Shown: positions 15,446 through 23,659 of the stretch, in pieces
Layout of the letters: every line of letters starts with the position of its first letter
Position numbering within the stretch: position 1 is the first letter of the stretch
Assembly: GCA_963805525.1 (NCBI GenBank)
Contig: CAWDUT010000003.1
Span: 1 to 64,000, forward strand
Reading direction: 5' to 3'
From: DASQFQ01 sp963805525
Lineage (GTDB): Bacteria; Actinomycetota; Thermoleophilia; Solirubrobacterales; Solirubrobacteraceae
Length of the DNA: 64,000 nucleotides
Notes under the pieces: model-generated
Databases searched by the model: none
Told to the model about the DNA's origin: nothing
Seen by the model: only the letters and a program-made list of their open reading frames with translations
Program-made: the position numbers and the translations under genes

Positions 15446-16545
15446 GCCATCGAGACCGCGGCCTCGGGATCGAGCTGGTTCATCTCGGCGCAGAAGGCGG
15501 CGACGACCATCGGATCGAACTGGCGGCCCGCGCAGCCGCACAGCTCCTCGAACGCGGTCGCGGCCGGGAGCGCCTCGCGGTACGGGCGCGCGGAGGTCAT
15601 GGCGTCGTAGGCGACGCAGACGGCGATCACGCGCGAGCCGAGCGGGATCTGCTCGCCGCCGATGCCGTCGGGATAGCCGGTGCCGTCGAAGCGCTCGTAG
15701 CTGGAGCGCACGAGGCGCGCGACCGGCTCGAGCGCCGGCGCGGCGGAGAGGATGCGCTCGCCGACCACCGGGTGGCGGCGGATCATCGCCCACTCCTCCG
15801 GCTCGAGCGCGGAGCGCTTGCGCAGAACGGATTCGGGCACCGAGAGCATCCCGATGTCCTGCAGCTCGGCGGCGCGCACGACGTCGTCGAGCTCGCCGAG
15901 CGAGAGGCCGAGCCGGCGCCCGACGCCGATCGCGTAGGCGGCGACGCGCGGCTGCGCGATCGCCGAGCTGCCCGCGCGGCGCTCGGAGAGGATCTGGAGC
16001 AGGACGTCGCGAACCTGACGCTCCGACGAGAGGCGCTGCCAGCGCGAGCGCGCTTTCAGACGCTCGTGCGCGATCGCCAGGGCGCCCGGGCCGTCGGGTG
16101 CCTCGGCGGGGATCCGGGCCTCGCCGCGGACCGCGCCGGCGGCCAGCCGCTCGGAGATCGCGCTGAGCGCGCCGTGGGCGGTGGCGGCGGGGGTCAACAC
16201 CGACGGGTCGAGCGGGCCCAGGAAGGCGTAGAGGCTGCTGTCGATCCGGTAGGCGCGCGCGCCGGTGGGCTCCGTCGCCTCGCGCAGGGCGTCGCCGATT
16301 CGGCGTGGGAGCTCGGGATCCGCGTTCGTGAGGAGGGCGTCGTCGAGGCCGTCGCCGGCGTTGAGGGCGAGCAGCTCGAGGCGCGCAGGGATCGCGGAGC
16401 TGTGAAGGCGGGCGAGGTCGGCGAACAGGTACGCACGCGTGCGGAGGCCCGTCTCGACGTCCACCTCGCGGTGGCGGGCGACGGCGGCGCCGACCCGCAC
16501 GGCGACGGTGGCGCGGGCGAAGCGCTTGCTCAAGGAGTGCTGCAC
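15442..16545 (-). CDS. Degenerate GGDEF plus degenerate HD-GYP protein
   Basis: 367 aa from the GTG at 16545. Residues about 30-140 resemble a GGDEF fold (VETGLRTRAYLFADL) but the active site reads RIDSSLYAFL, so cyclase activity is lost. Residues about 195-365 are an HD-GYP domain. DGTGYPDG (287-294), His258 and MTSARPYREA are kept, but the first ligand His is Gln198, the HD pair is Gln229-Asp230, the HHE region is SSYE (281-284) and the later Asp is Val311. Hydrolysis is therefore unlikely; a binding or scaffolding role is inferred. An upstream start to 16653 is open but low-complexity. The end overlaps the GGDEF-EAL start by ATGA, indicating coupled expression. Confidence 0.85.
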   Translation of the reverse strand: MQHSLSKRFARATVAVRVGAAVARHREVDVETGLRTRAYLFADLARLHSSAIPARLELLALNAGDGLDDALLTNADPELPRRIGDALREATEPTGARAYRIDSSLYAFLGPLDPSVLTPAATAHGALSAISERLAAGAVRGEARIPAEAPDGPGALAIAHERLKARSRWQRLSSERQVRDVLLQILSERRAGSSAIAQPRVAAYAIGVGRRLGLSLGELDDVVRAAELQDIGMLSVPESVLRKRSALEPEEWAMIRRHPVVGERILSAAPALEPVARLVRSSYERFDGTGYPDGIGGEQIPLGSRVIAVCVAYDAMTSARPYREALPAATAFEELCGCAGRQFDPMVVAAFCAEMNQLDPEAAVSMA

Positions 16546-16723
16546 ATTTGGGTCATCGGCAGGCCGCGGCGACTTCGCAACCCCTTGGCCGAAACCGCCG
16601 CCGCGGCGGGAGATTCCGCCCGAACCTCCCGGCGCTCCCGCCAAAGCTCTCACAACCTCCCGAGCGCCCCTCGAGAAGCTCCCAGCGCTTTATCGCGGTG
16701 CGATTCCTGGCGAACAGATAGGT

Positions 16724-18207
16724 GTGATCAACCGTCCGACACACGTCATTCGCTGGGGGATCATCCTCACGGTCCTCTGGGCCTTCGCCGCCCTCCTCTC
16801 CTTCACGCCGCCGCAGGCCAGCGCTCACGAGCGCAGCTCGCTGGTCGTGGTGCTCGAGAAGCCAGGAGCCGGCAATCGCCCGGAGCAGTCCGTCGAGGAC
16901 CTGGGGGGACATGTCGTGCGTGAGATCCCGCTGGTCGATGGATTCTCCGCCCGGGTCCCGCGCAGCGCGGTGCACGCGCTGCGCGGCGCTCGGGGGGTCA
17001 AGTCCGTGCACCGAGACCACGCCTATCACCTTCGTAGCACCACGCCCGTCGCGCCCGTCGCGCCGGTCACCGCCAGCACGACGCTCGACGCGCTGCGCTC
17101 CACGGTCGACGCCGACAGCGCCGAGGGCGGCTCCGCCGACGTCGCGCTCGTCGACTCCGGCGTCGCGCCGGTCGGCTCGCTCAAGGGCCGGGTCGTCAAC
17201 GGACCCGACTTCTCCACCGACGGCGACGAGGCCGCGCTGCGTCACCTCGACGCCTTCGGTCACGGCACGCACCTGGCCGGCATCGTCGGCGCGGTCGCGC
17301 CGAGCGCCCGCATCGTCAACGTCAAGGTCGCCGACCGCGAGGGCTCGACCTCGCTCGTGCGCCTGCTCTCGGGCATCGACTGGGTCGCCCGCCGCGGCGA
17401 CCGCGACGGGCTAAACGTCCGCGTCCTCAACCTCGCCTTCGGCGCGGACACCGAGGGCAGCTACCGCGACGACCCGCTCGCCTTCGCCGTCGAGCGCGCC
17501 TGGCAGGAGGGCCTCGTCGTCGTCGCGGCCGGCGGCAACGGCGGCCCCACGGCCGACGGCCTCGACTCGCCCGCCTGGGACCCCTTCGTCGTCGCCGTCG
17601 GCGCGGCCGACTCCGGCCCCACCCCCGCCTTCGCCGACGACGGCATCGCGCCCTTCTCGAGCGGCGGCTCCGACACCCGCTCGCCCGATGTGGTCGCGCC
17701 CGGCGTCGCCATCCTCTCGCTCCGCGTCCCGGGCTCCTACCTCGACGAGGCGTTCCCCGCCGCCCGCATCGGCGACGGCTTCCGCGGCTCCGGCACCTCG
17801 CAGGCCGCCGCGGTCGTCTCCGGCGCCGCCGCCCTGATCGCCGGCGACCGCCCGAGCCTCGAGCCTGACGAGGTCAAGGCGCTCCTGCGCGCCGGCGCCC
17901 ACCGCCTTTCCGGCACCGACAGCTCCCTCCAGGGCGCCGGCGTCGTCGACGTCGCCGCCTCCGAGGCGATCGCCGTGCCGCGCCACGCGGACCAGAAGTT
18001 CGCGCCCGCCCGCCTCGGCGGCAGCTGGGGGCGCCGGGCTCCGCGCGTCGCCTACGCGGTCGAGAACCCCGAGCTCGCGCTGGAGCAGCTCGCGCTGGAC
18101 AGCTCCGGTGGACCAGCTCGCGCTGGACCAGCTCACGGTGGACAAGCTCCCGCTGGACCAGCTCGCGCTGGACCGGATTCGCCTGGAGCGACGTCCCGGC
18201 GCCATGA
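16724..18207 (+). CDS. Secreted subtilisin-like serine protease (S8), frameshifted in its C-terminal repeat
   Basis: Signal peptide (residues about 8-33, ending PQASAHE), an I9-type propeptide, then the S8 domain: Asp in VALVDSGVAP, His in GHGTHLAGI, Asn-containing VVAAGGNGG, and Ser in GSGTSQAAAVVSG, so the triad is complete. GTG at 16724 chosen because the hydrophobic signal follows. The catalytic frame continues open to 18601, deep inside the next gene, which is improbable. Within a 15-bp repeat another frame reads WTSSR units and stops at TGA 18205-18207, which overlaps the ATG of the next gene as ATGA. A net 1-base loss near 18074-18116 would join the two. Confidence 0.8.
18074..18191 (+). 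repeat. 15-bp tandem repeat at protease tail
   Basis: Eight units of CTCGCGCTGGACCAG-like sequence: 18074, 18089, 18103, 18117, 18132, 18147, 18162 and 18177. Units two and three are 14 bp, the others 15 bp. Because 15 is a multiple of three, copy changes keep frame while the 14-bp units shift it. The frames encode L-A-L-D-Q or W-T-S-S-R pentads. Confidence 0.85.
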
Positions 18208-19928
18208 TCGGTCGCGGTCCTGCCGCGGTCTGGGCGCTGAACCTGGCGCTCTTCGCAGCGGGCGCGGCGCTGTTCCTGCACGTCCGCACGCTCGGCGCCC
18301 CGGCGACGGGCGTGCATCTCCCGTGGTGGGCGCTCGCGGTCGCGTTCGCGCTGACCGAGGTCGCCGTCGTCCACGTGAACTTCCGCCGCAGCTCGCACTC
18401 GCTGGCGCTCAGCGAGCTGCCGCTCGCGGCCGGGCTGCTGTTCTGCGCTCCCGGCGACATCATGGTCGCGTGGGTGGCCGGCGCGGCCGTGGGGCTCGTC
18501 TTCAGCCCGCGCCGGGTGCCGGTGCGCGTGGCCTTCAACCTCGCCCAGCTGGCGATCACCGCCGGGATCGCGGGAGCGGTCTTCCACGCGGTCACCGGTG
18601 AGGGCGCCGCCGCCGGGCCGCTCACCTGGGCCGCCGCGCTGCTCGCCGTCCTGCTGTCGGCGGCGGTGTCGGTGCTGCTCGTCGGGGCGGCGATGTGGAC
18701 CTCGGGCGACAGCATCGAGCTGCGCCGGCTCGGCGCGATGGTGGCGATGGCGACCTCCGTCGCGGCGATCAACACGAGCCTCGGCCTGGCCGCGGGCACG
18801 GTCGTCGAGACCGACGCGCGGGCCGTGATCCTCCTGATCGCGCCGGCGCTGGCGGTCTTCCTCGCCTACCGCGCGCACGTCGCCGAGCGCCGCCAGACCG
18901 TGAACCTCGAGTTCCTGCACGAGGCGGGGAGGACGCTGCCGACCTCCGCCGACTACGTCGCCGGCCTCGCCGGGGTGCTCGCGCTCTCGCTCGAGCACTT
19001 CCGCGGCGAGATCGCCGAGGTCTGCCTATTCCCGGGCGAGGGCGAGGGCTCACGGATCGCCGTCGGCGGCACGCGCGGCCTCGAGGTCATGCAGCCGCTC
19101 GACGAAGACGTGATGACCGAGCTCGGCGAGCTGGTCGCGCGCGACTCCGCGGCGCGGCTCGTGACCCCCGACGAGGTCGGCGGGGCGCTCGCCGGCCACC
19201 TGCGGCGGCTCGGCGTCGAGCACGCGATGCTCGCTCCGCTGCCGGGGACGCGCCGCTCGCTCGGCACCGTGATGATCGCCAACCGCTCCGGCCTCGGGGG
19301 CGCCTTCGAGCGCTCGGAGCTCGAGCTGTTCGGGACGCTCGCGCGGCAGACCGGCGCGACCCTCGGCCAGGATCGCCTGACCACCAAGGTCGACGAGCTA
19401 CGCGAGCTCCAGGCCCACCTCGAGCACCAGGCGTTCCACGATCCGCTCACCGGGCTCGCCAACCGCCTGCTGTTCATGGACCGCGTCGACTACGCGCTCA
19501 AGCGCCGCACCGGCAACGCGGTCGTGATCTACGTCGACCTCGACAACTTCAAGCCGATCAACGACACCCACGGGCACGAGGCCGGCGACGCGGTCCTCGT
19601 CGCCTCGGCCCAGCGGCTGCGGCAGTCGCTACGCCCGGCCGACACCGCGGCGCGGCTCGGCGGCGACGAGTTCGCCGTCCTGCTGGTCGACATCCCCGAG
19701 CAGTACATCAGCGTCGTCGCGGACCGCATCGTGGGCAAGCTCACGCAGCCGCTCGAGGTGGACGGCCTGGAGCTGACGGTGGGCGCGAGCCTCGGCGTGG
19801 CCGCGGCCGACTCGGGCACGCTCGACGCCGAGTCGCTCGTGCGCAACGCCGACGTCGCGATGTACGTCGCCAAGCACGGCGGCAAGGGCCGCTTCAGCCG
19901 CTTCGAGCCCGAGGCCGCCGCGGCTTGA
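18204..19928 (+). CDS. Membrane-bound diguanylate cyclase (MASE-like, GAF, GGDEF)
   Basis: 574 aa. About residues 8-225 hold seven or eight hydrophobic helices resembling an integral-membrane sensor. A GAF-like region follows (about 240-385, with LAPLPGTRRSLGTVMIANRSG), a short coiled coil (TTKVDELRELQAHLEHQA), then GGDEF. The active site GGDEF is at 486-490 and an RxxD product-inhibition site (RPAD, 477-480) lies at the canonical distance, so an active, feedback-controlled cyclase making c-di-GMP is expected. ATG at 18204 overlaps a TGA ending the likely protease frame (ATGA). Protease and cyclase may form a sensor-output pair. Confidence 0.93.
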   Translation: MIGRGPAAVWALNLALFAAGAALFLHVRTLGAPATGVHLPWWALAVAFALTEVAVVHVNFRRSSHSLALSELPLAAGLLFCAPGDIMVAWVAGAAVGLVFSPRRVPVRVAFNLAQLAITAGIAGAVFHAVTGEGAAAGPLTWAAALLAVLLSAAVSVLLVGAAMWTSGDSIELRRLGAMVAMATSVAAINTSLGLAAGTVVETDARAVILLIAPALAVFLAYRAHVAERRQTVNLEFLHEAGRTLPTSADYVAGLAGVLALSLEHFRGEIAEVCLFPGEGEGSRIAVGGTRGLEVMQPLDEDVMTELGELVARDSAARLVTPDEVGGALAGHLRRLGVEHAMLAPLPGTRRSLGTVMIANRSGLGGAFERSELELFGTLARQTGATLGQDRLTTKVDELRELQAHLEHQAFHDPLTGLANRLLFMDRVDYALKRRTGNAVVIYVDLDNFKPINDTHGHEAGDAVLVASAQRLRQSLRPADTAARLGGDEFAVLLVDIPEQYISVVADRIVGKLTQPLEVDGLELTVGASLGVAAADSGTLDAESLVRNADVAMYVAKHGGKGRFSRFEPEAAAA

Positions 19929-19935
19929 TGGCCAT

Positions 19936-21099
19936 CTAGAGCGCGTCGAGCAGGCGGTCGAGGTCGTCGAGGTCGTTGTAGTAGTGCGGTGACGCGCGGA
20001 CGATCTCGGTCAGGCCGCGCGGGCCGAAGTCGAAGCGTGCGTAGGTGGCGGGGGAGAGCGACGTGTTGACGCCGGCCGCGCGCAGCGCCGCGACCACGTC
20101 CGCGCTCTCGCGGCCCTCGACGGTGAAGGTGACGATCGCGCCGAGCTCCTCGCCGCGATCGTGGACGGTGACGCCCGGCCGCTCGGCGAGCCGCGCGCGC
20201 AGGTCGCCGGCCAGCGCGCGCACGCGGTCGCGGATCGCGTCGAGCCCGATCTCCAGCGCGTAGTCGGCCGCCACGCCCAGCCCGATCTTGGTCGCGACGT
20301 TCGTCTCCCAGTTCTCGAAGCGGCGGGCGTCGGGGCGGATGACGTAGGAGCCGTCGGGCTGCCACTCGGCGGCCTGGAGGTCGAGCAGCGGCGGCTCGAG
20401 TGCCTCGATCAGCCCGCGGCGGACGTAGAGGAAGCCGGTGCCGCGCGGGCCGCGCAGGAACTTGCGGCCGGTGGCGGAGAGCATGTCGCAGCCGATCTCG
20501 TCGACGTCGACGGGGAGCTGCCCGATCGACTGGCAGGCGTCGAGCAGCAGCGGCACGCCGGCCGCGCGGCAGGCGGCGCCGACCGCGGCGGCGGGCTGGA
20601 CGAGCCCGCCCTGGCTCGGCACGTGCACGAGCGAGACGAGCTTCACGCGCTCGTCGAGCATCGCGGTGAGGCGCTCGACGTCGACCTGGCCGTGCTCGTC
20701 GTCGGGGACCACCACGACGGCGGCGCCGCTGCGGTCGGCGACCTGCCGCATCGGGATGTAGTTGCTGGCGTACTCCGCGTTGGTGGTGAGGATGCGGTCG
20801 CCCGCCTGCAGCGCGAATGAGTAGAACGCCATGTCCCACGCGCGCGTGGCGTTCTCGACGACCGCGATCTCGTCGGGCCGCGCGCCGATCAGCCGCGCGA
20901 TCGCGTCGTAGGTGTGCTCGACCCGGTCCGCGCGGTCGGCGGCCGCCTCGTAGCCGCCGATCTCCGCCTCCAGGCGCAGGTGCTCGATCACGGCGTCGAG
21001 CACCGGAGCGGGCGGGAGCGCCGAGCCGGCGTTGTTGAGGTGGGCGACCGACGCGGTGCCCGGCGTGTCCGCACGGGCCCGGGCGACGTCCACGCTCAC
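19936..21099 (-). CDS. Class V aminotransferase-fold PLP enzyme
   Basis: 387-aa fold type I PLP enzyme related to cysteine desulfurase and isopenicillin-N epimerase groups. HLNNAGSALPP opens the domain. The cofactor Asp lies in LLLDACQSIGQLPVD, and the Schiff-base Lys in SATGRKFLRGPRGTGFLYVR. The C-terminal small domain carries LGAIVTFTVEG and SLSPATYARFDFG. No active-site Cys loop typical of IscS or SufS desulfurases is apparent, so I prefer a lyase/epimerase-like aminotransferase role. GTG at 21099 overlaps the methyltransferase stop (GTGA), so both are translated from one message. Confidence 0.88.
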   Translation of the reverse strand: MSVDVARARADTPGTASVAHLNNAGSALPPAPVLDAVIEHLRLEAEIGGYEAAADRADRVEHTYDAIARLIGARPDEIAVVENATRAWDMAFYSFALQAGDRILTTNAEYASNYIPMRQVADRSGAAVVVVPDDEHGQVDVERLTAMLDERVKLVSLVHVPSQGGLVQPAAAVGAACRAAGVPLLLDACQSIGQLPVDVDEIGCDMLSATGRKFLRGPRGTGFLYVRRGLIEALEPPLLDLQAAEWQPDGSYVIRPDARRFENWETNVATKIGLGVAADYALEIGLDAIRDRVRALAGDLRARLAERPGVTVHDRGEELGAIVTFTVEGRESADVVAALRAAGVNTSLSPATYARFDFGPRGLTEIVRASPHYYNDLDDLDRLLDAL

Positions 21100-22013
21100 G
21101 GCTTGCGCGCCGCGATCATCAGGTTGTAGAAGACCTGCGGCGGCAGCCGCGGCTCGAGCAGCGCGCGGTCGACCTTCTGCAGCGCGAGGTAGCCGCGGAA
21201 CGCGAACTGGAACCACGGCATCGGGATGTCGTCGTGGTTCGCGCTCGCCTCGAGCGTGCGGTTGAACCAGCCGAACCAGTTCGCCAGCAGCTCCTCGCCC
21301 CGCACGCGGGTGCCGGCGAAGCCCGCGCCCTGCATCAGCCGCTGCAGGTCGCCGGGGTCGAACGCGTGCACGTCGACCACCGACTCGAGCGCGTGCTCGG
21401 CGTCGTCGGGGCTCGGCGGCCCGCCGTTGGAGGAGAACGCCGGCCGCGCCTTCACCGCCCGCCGCCAGAGCGGCGCCGCGCGCATGGCGGCGCGCTTCGG
21501 CCAGGCGGCGATGCGGTCGCCCTGGCGCGAGGGCTCGCCGGCGAAGAACAGGGTCCCGCCGGGGCGCAGGACGCGCGCGAACTCCGCGAACGAGCGCTCG
21601 AGCGCCGGCAGGTGGTGGAGCACGGCGTGACCGAGCACGAGATCGAACGAGTCGTCGGGGAACGGCAGCTCGGCGGCGTCGCAGGCGGCGGTCTCCACCT
21701 CGCGCCCGAGCTTGCGCGCGTTGGCCTGGAGCGTCTCGAGCATCCCGGGCGAGATGTCGGTGCAGGTGGCGTGCTCGACGACCCCGGCGGCGAGGAGGTT
21801 GAGCGAGAAGTAGCCGGTGCCCGCGCCGATCTCGAGCGAGCGCGCGTACGGGCCGGGGCTCGGGCCCAGCAGCTTCGTGAGCTTGCCGAGCACCTGCGCC
21901 TGGCCGACCGCGCCGAAGTTGATGCCCCACTTGGCGTCGTAGTCGTCGGCCGCCACGTCGTGGTAGCGGCGGTTGACGTCGAGGATCTCGTGGCTGGTGG
22001 CAGGGGCGGCCAT
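21096..22013 (-). CDS. SAM-dependent methyltransferase (class I)
   Basis: 305 aa. SAM-binding motif I is LEIGAGTGYFSLNLL (about residues 80-94), motif II TCTDISPGMLETL, and motif III PFPDDSFDLVLGHAVLHHL with the post-motif RVLRPGGTLFFAGEP; this is the Methyltransf_11 pattern. The C-terminal ~120 aa form an additional domain of unknown specificity. Its target may be the product of the coupled aminotransferase-fold enzyme. ATG at 22013 starts MAAPATSHEILDVN; a longer form to 22079 would run into the divergent VOC gene. The divergent gene starts 19 bp away, so leaders must be very short. Confidence 0.88.
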   Translation of the reverse strand: MAAPATSHEILDVNRRYHDVAADDYDAKWGINFGAVGQAQVLGKLTKLLGPSPGPYARSLEIGAGTGYFSLNLLAAGVVEHATCTDISPGMLETLQANARKLGREVETAACDAAELPFPDDSFDLVLGHAVLHHLPALERSFAEFARVLRPGGTLFFAGEPSRQGDRIAAWPKRAAMRAAPLWRRAVKARPAFSSNGGPPSPDDAEHALESVVDVHAFDPGDLQRLMQGAGFAGTRVRGEELLANWFGWFNRTLEASANHDDIPMPWFQFAFRGYLALQKVDRALLEPRLPPQVFYNLMIAARKP

Positions 22014-22031
22014 CGGGCGCGGTGAGTCTAG

Positions 22032-22397
22032 ATGCGACACTCCGAGGCCATGACCGTCCGGCGCATCATGCCCTACCACGAGTCACCGGATTTCGAGGCG
22101 ACGCGCGCGTTCTACGCGGGCGTGCTCGGGCTCGAGGAGGGCAACTTCGGCGGCGGTCACATCGGCTTCGGCTCAGGCCAGGCGCAGGTGGTGTTCGGCC
22201 CGCCGGGCGCGCAGCCCGCGCTGCCGGACATGGGCGTCGACCTCGGGTCGCGCGCGGAGGTCGACGCGGCGCACGCCGAGGCGGTCCGGGCCGGGCACGA
22301 GGTCGTCTACGGCCCGGTCGATGAGCCCTGGGGCGTGCGGCGCTTCTTCGTCCGCGATCCCAACGGCGTCGTGCTCAGCGTCCTGGCACACGACTGA
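22032..22397 (+). CDS. VOC-family protein
   Basis: 121 aa from the ATG at 22032, or 115 aa from the ATG at 22050 (MTVRRIMPYHES). Glyoxalase-fold motifs: DFEATRAFYAGVLGLEEG, the strand HIGFGSGQAQVVFGP, the second-module helix AEVDAAHAEAVRAGHEV, and the closing WGVRRFFVRDPNGVVLSVLAH. Function unassigned; the family covers metal-dependent lyases, isomerases, dioxygenases and resistance proteins. Its 3' end overlaps the convergent malQ gene by 23 bp. Confidence 0.85.
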   Translation: MRHSEAMTVRRIMPYHESPDFEATRAFYAGVLGLEEGNFGGGHIGFGSGQAQVVFGPPGAQPALPDMGVDLGSRAEVDAAHAEAVRAGHEVVYGPVDEPWGVRRFFVRDPNGVVLSVLAHD

Positions 22398-23619
22398 CGC
22401 GCCCGGCGGCCTCGCTCGCCGCCCGCAGCCGGAGCGCGAGGTCGTGCGACGGCAGCTCGGCGAGCCCCCACCGCCACGAGTGCCCCTTCGTCCCCGGCAC
22501 GTTCATGCGCGCCTCGCTGCCGAGGCCGAGCACGTCCTGCGCCTGCACCATCGCCACCCGCGCGGGCGAGGCGAACGCGAGCCGGATCAGCGACCACCAC
22601 GGCTCGGCCTCGCGCACGCCGGCCTCGTCGATCGAGCGATCCACCAGCGCGCGCCGCTCCGGCCAGATCGACTCGTACCAGCCGCGCACGGTGTCGTGGT
22701 CGTGGGTGCCGGTGTAGACGACGCGCTGCTCGACGTGGTTCCACGGGTTGTGGACGCTCCCCATGTGGGCGGGGTCGAAGCCGAACTGGAGCACGACCAT
22801 GCCCGGGTAGCCGAGGCCGTCGCGCAACCGCACCACCGCGGGCGTCACCACCCCGAGGTCCTCCGCGATCAACGGCAGCTCGCGCTCCAGGCCGCGCGCG
22901 GCGGCGTCGAACACCGCGCGGCCCGGCCCGCGCTTCCATGCGCCGCTCAGCGCGTGCTTGGCGCTCGCCGGGACCGACCAGTAGGAGACGAAGCCGCGGA
23001 AGTGGTCGATGCGCGCGAGGTCGAAGAGCGAGAACGTGCGCCGCAGCCGGTCGACCCACCAGCGATACGAGCGGCGCTGCATCGCGGGCCAGTCGTACAG
23101 CGGGTTGCCCCACAGCTGGCCCTTGTCGGTGTAGGCGTCGGGCGGCGTGCCGGCGACGCGGCCGGCCTGGAAGAGCTCCGGATGGGCCTTGTGGTCGGCG
23201 CTGCCCGGCGCGACGTAGATCGGGACGTCGCCGATGATCCGCACGCCGCGCTCGGCGGCGTAGGCGCGCAGCGCGGTCCACTCGCGGTCGAAGCGCACCT
23301 GGTCGGCGACCGCGCCGCGTGGGCCGAACTGCGCCCAGTCCTCGATCCAATAGGCCTCGCGCTCGCGGAAGTCGAGTTCCTCTCTCTTTGATATCCGCGC
23401 CCGCGGCTCCCCCAACAACCCGGGCCAGGCGGCAAACGCGGAGGCCGCCTTGTAGGGCGAGCGATGGCGGTCGGGCGGGCCCAGCGGCAGCATCTGCCAC
23501 CACGTCTGACCGGCCTCCGCGAGCCAATCCACCCAGGCGTACGCCTCCCGGCCGAGACGGCCGCCGGGCAGCGAAGTCGGGTGCAGCTGAACGCCGCTGG
23601 AAAAGGGAAGATCGATCAC
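22375..23619 (-). CDS. malQ: 4-alpha-glucanotransferase (GH77, amylomaltase)
   Basis: 414 aa, shorter than the usual 500-700. It transfers alpha-1,4-glucan segments between maltodextrins in the cytoplasm. GH77 signatures: GVQLHPTSLPGG at the start, GDVPIYVAPGSADHKAHPELF, GQLWGNPLYDW, the nucleophile Asp in ARIDHFRGF, the acid/base Glu in LIAEDLGVVTPAV, and the stabilising Asp in TGTHDHDTVRGW. It ends soon after NVPGTKGHSWRW, a conserved C-terminal element, so the catalytic domain is complete. GTG at 23619. It is divergent from glgE and should feed or trim glucan for that pathway. Confidence 0.93.
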   Translation of the reverse strand: MIDLPFSSGVQLHPTSLPGGRLGREAYAWVDWLAEAGQTWWQMLPLGPPDRHRSPYKAASAFAAWPGLLGEPRARISKREELDFREREAYWIEDWAQFGPRGAVADQVRFDREWTALRAYAAERGVRIIGDVPIYVAPGSADHKAHPELFQAGRVAGTPPDAYTDKGQLWGNPLYDWPAMQRRSYRWWVDRLRRTFSLFDLARIDHFRGFVSYWSVPASAKHALSGAWKRGPGRAVFDAAARGLERELPLIAEDLGVVTPAVVRLRDGLGYPGMVVLQFGFDPAHMGSVHNPWNHVEQRVVYTGTHDHDTVRGWYESIWPERRALVDRSIDEAGVREAEPWWSLIRLAFASPARVAMVQAQDVLGLGSEARMNVPGTKGHSWRWGLAELPSHDLALRLRAASEAAGRVSRVPGR

Positions 23620-23627
23620 GAGACGTT

Positions 23628-23650
23628 TGGCAGCGGTGCCAGGGGATACT
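23628..23650 (+). promoter_or_regulatory. Inverted repeat and -10-like box before glgE
   Basis: TGGCA-GCGG-TGCCA (23628-23641) is a perfect inverted repeat in the 40-bp gap between malQ and glgE. GATACT (23645-23650) just downstream resembles a -10 box ten bases before the glgE ATG. The repeat could be an operator for both divergent genes. No good -35 box is visible. Confidence 0.4.
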
Positions 23651-23659
23651 CACCGCCCC

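Noticed and set aside
16546..16723. Possible c-di-GMP riboswitch between the degenerate HD-GYP gene and the protease
   Set aside because: The location is tempting, but I could not find the conserved GEMM core sequences or a terminator pair. The 178-bp gap holds only GC-rich sequence.
18074..18191. CRISPR-like array
   Set aside because: Repeats are contiguous 15-bp units without spacers and lie in coding DNA.
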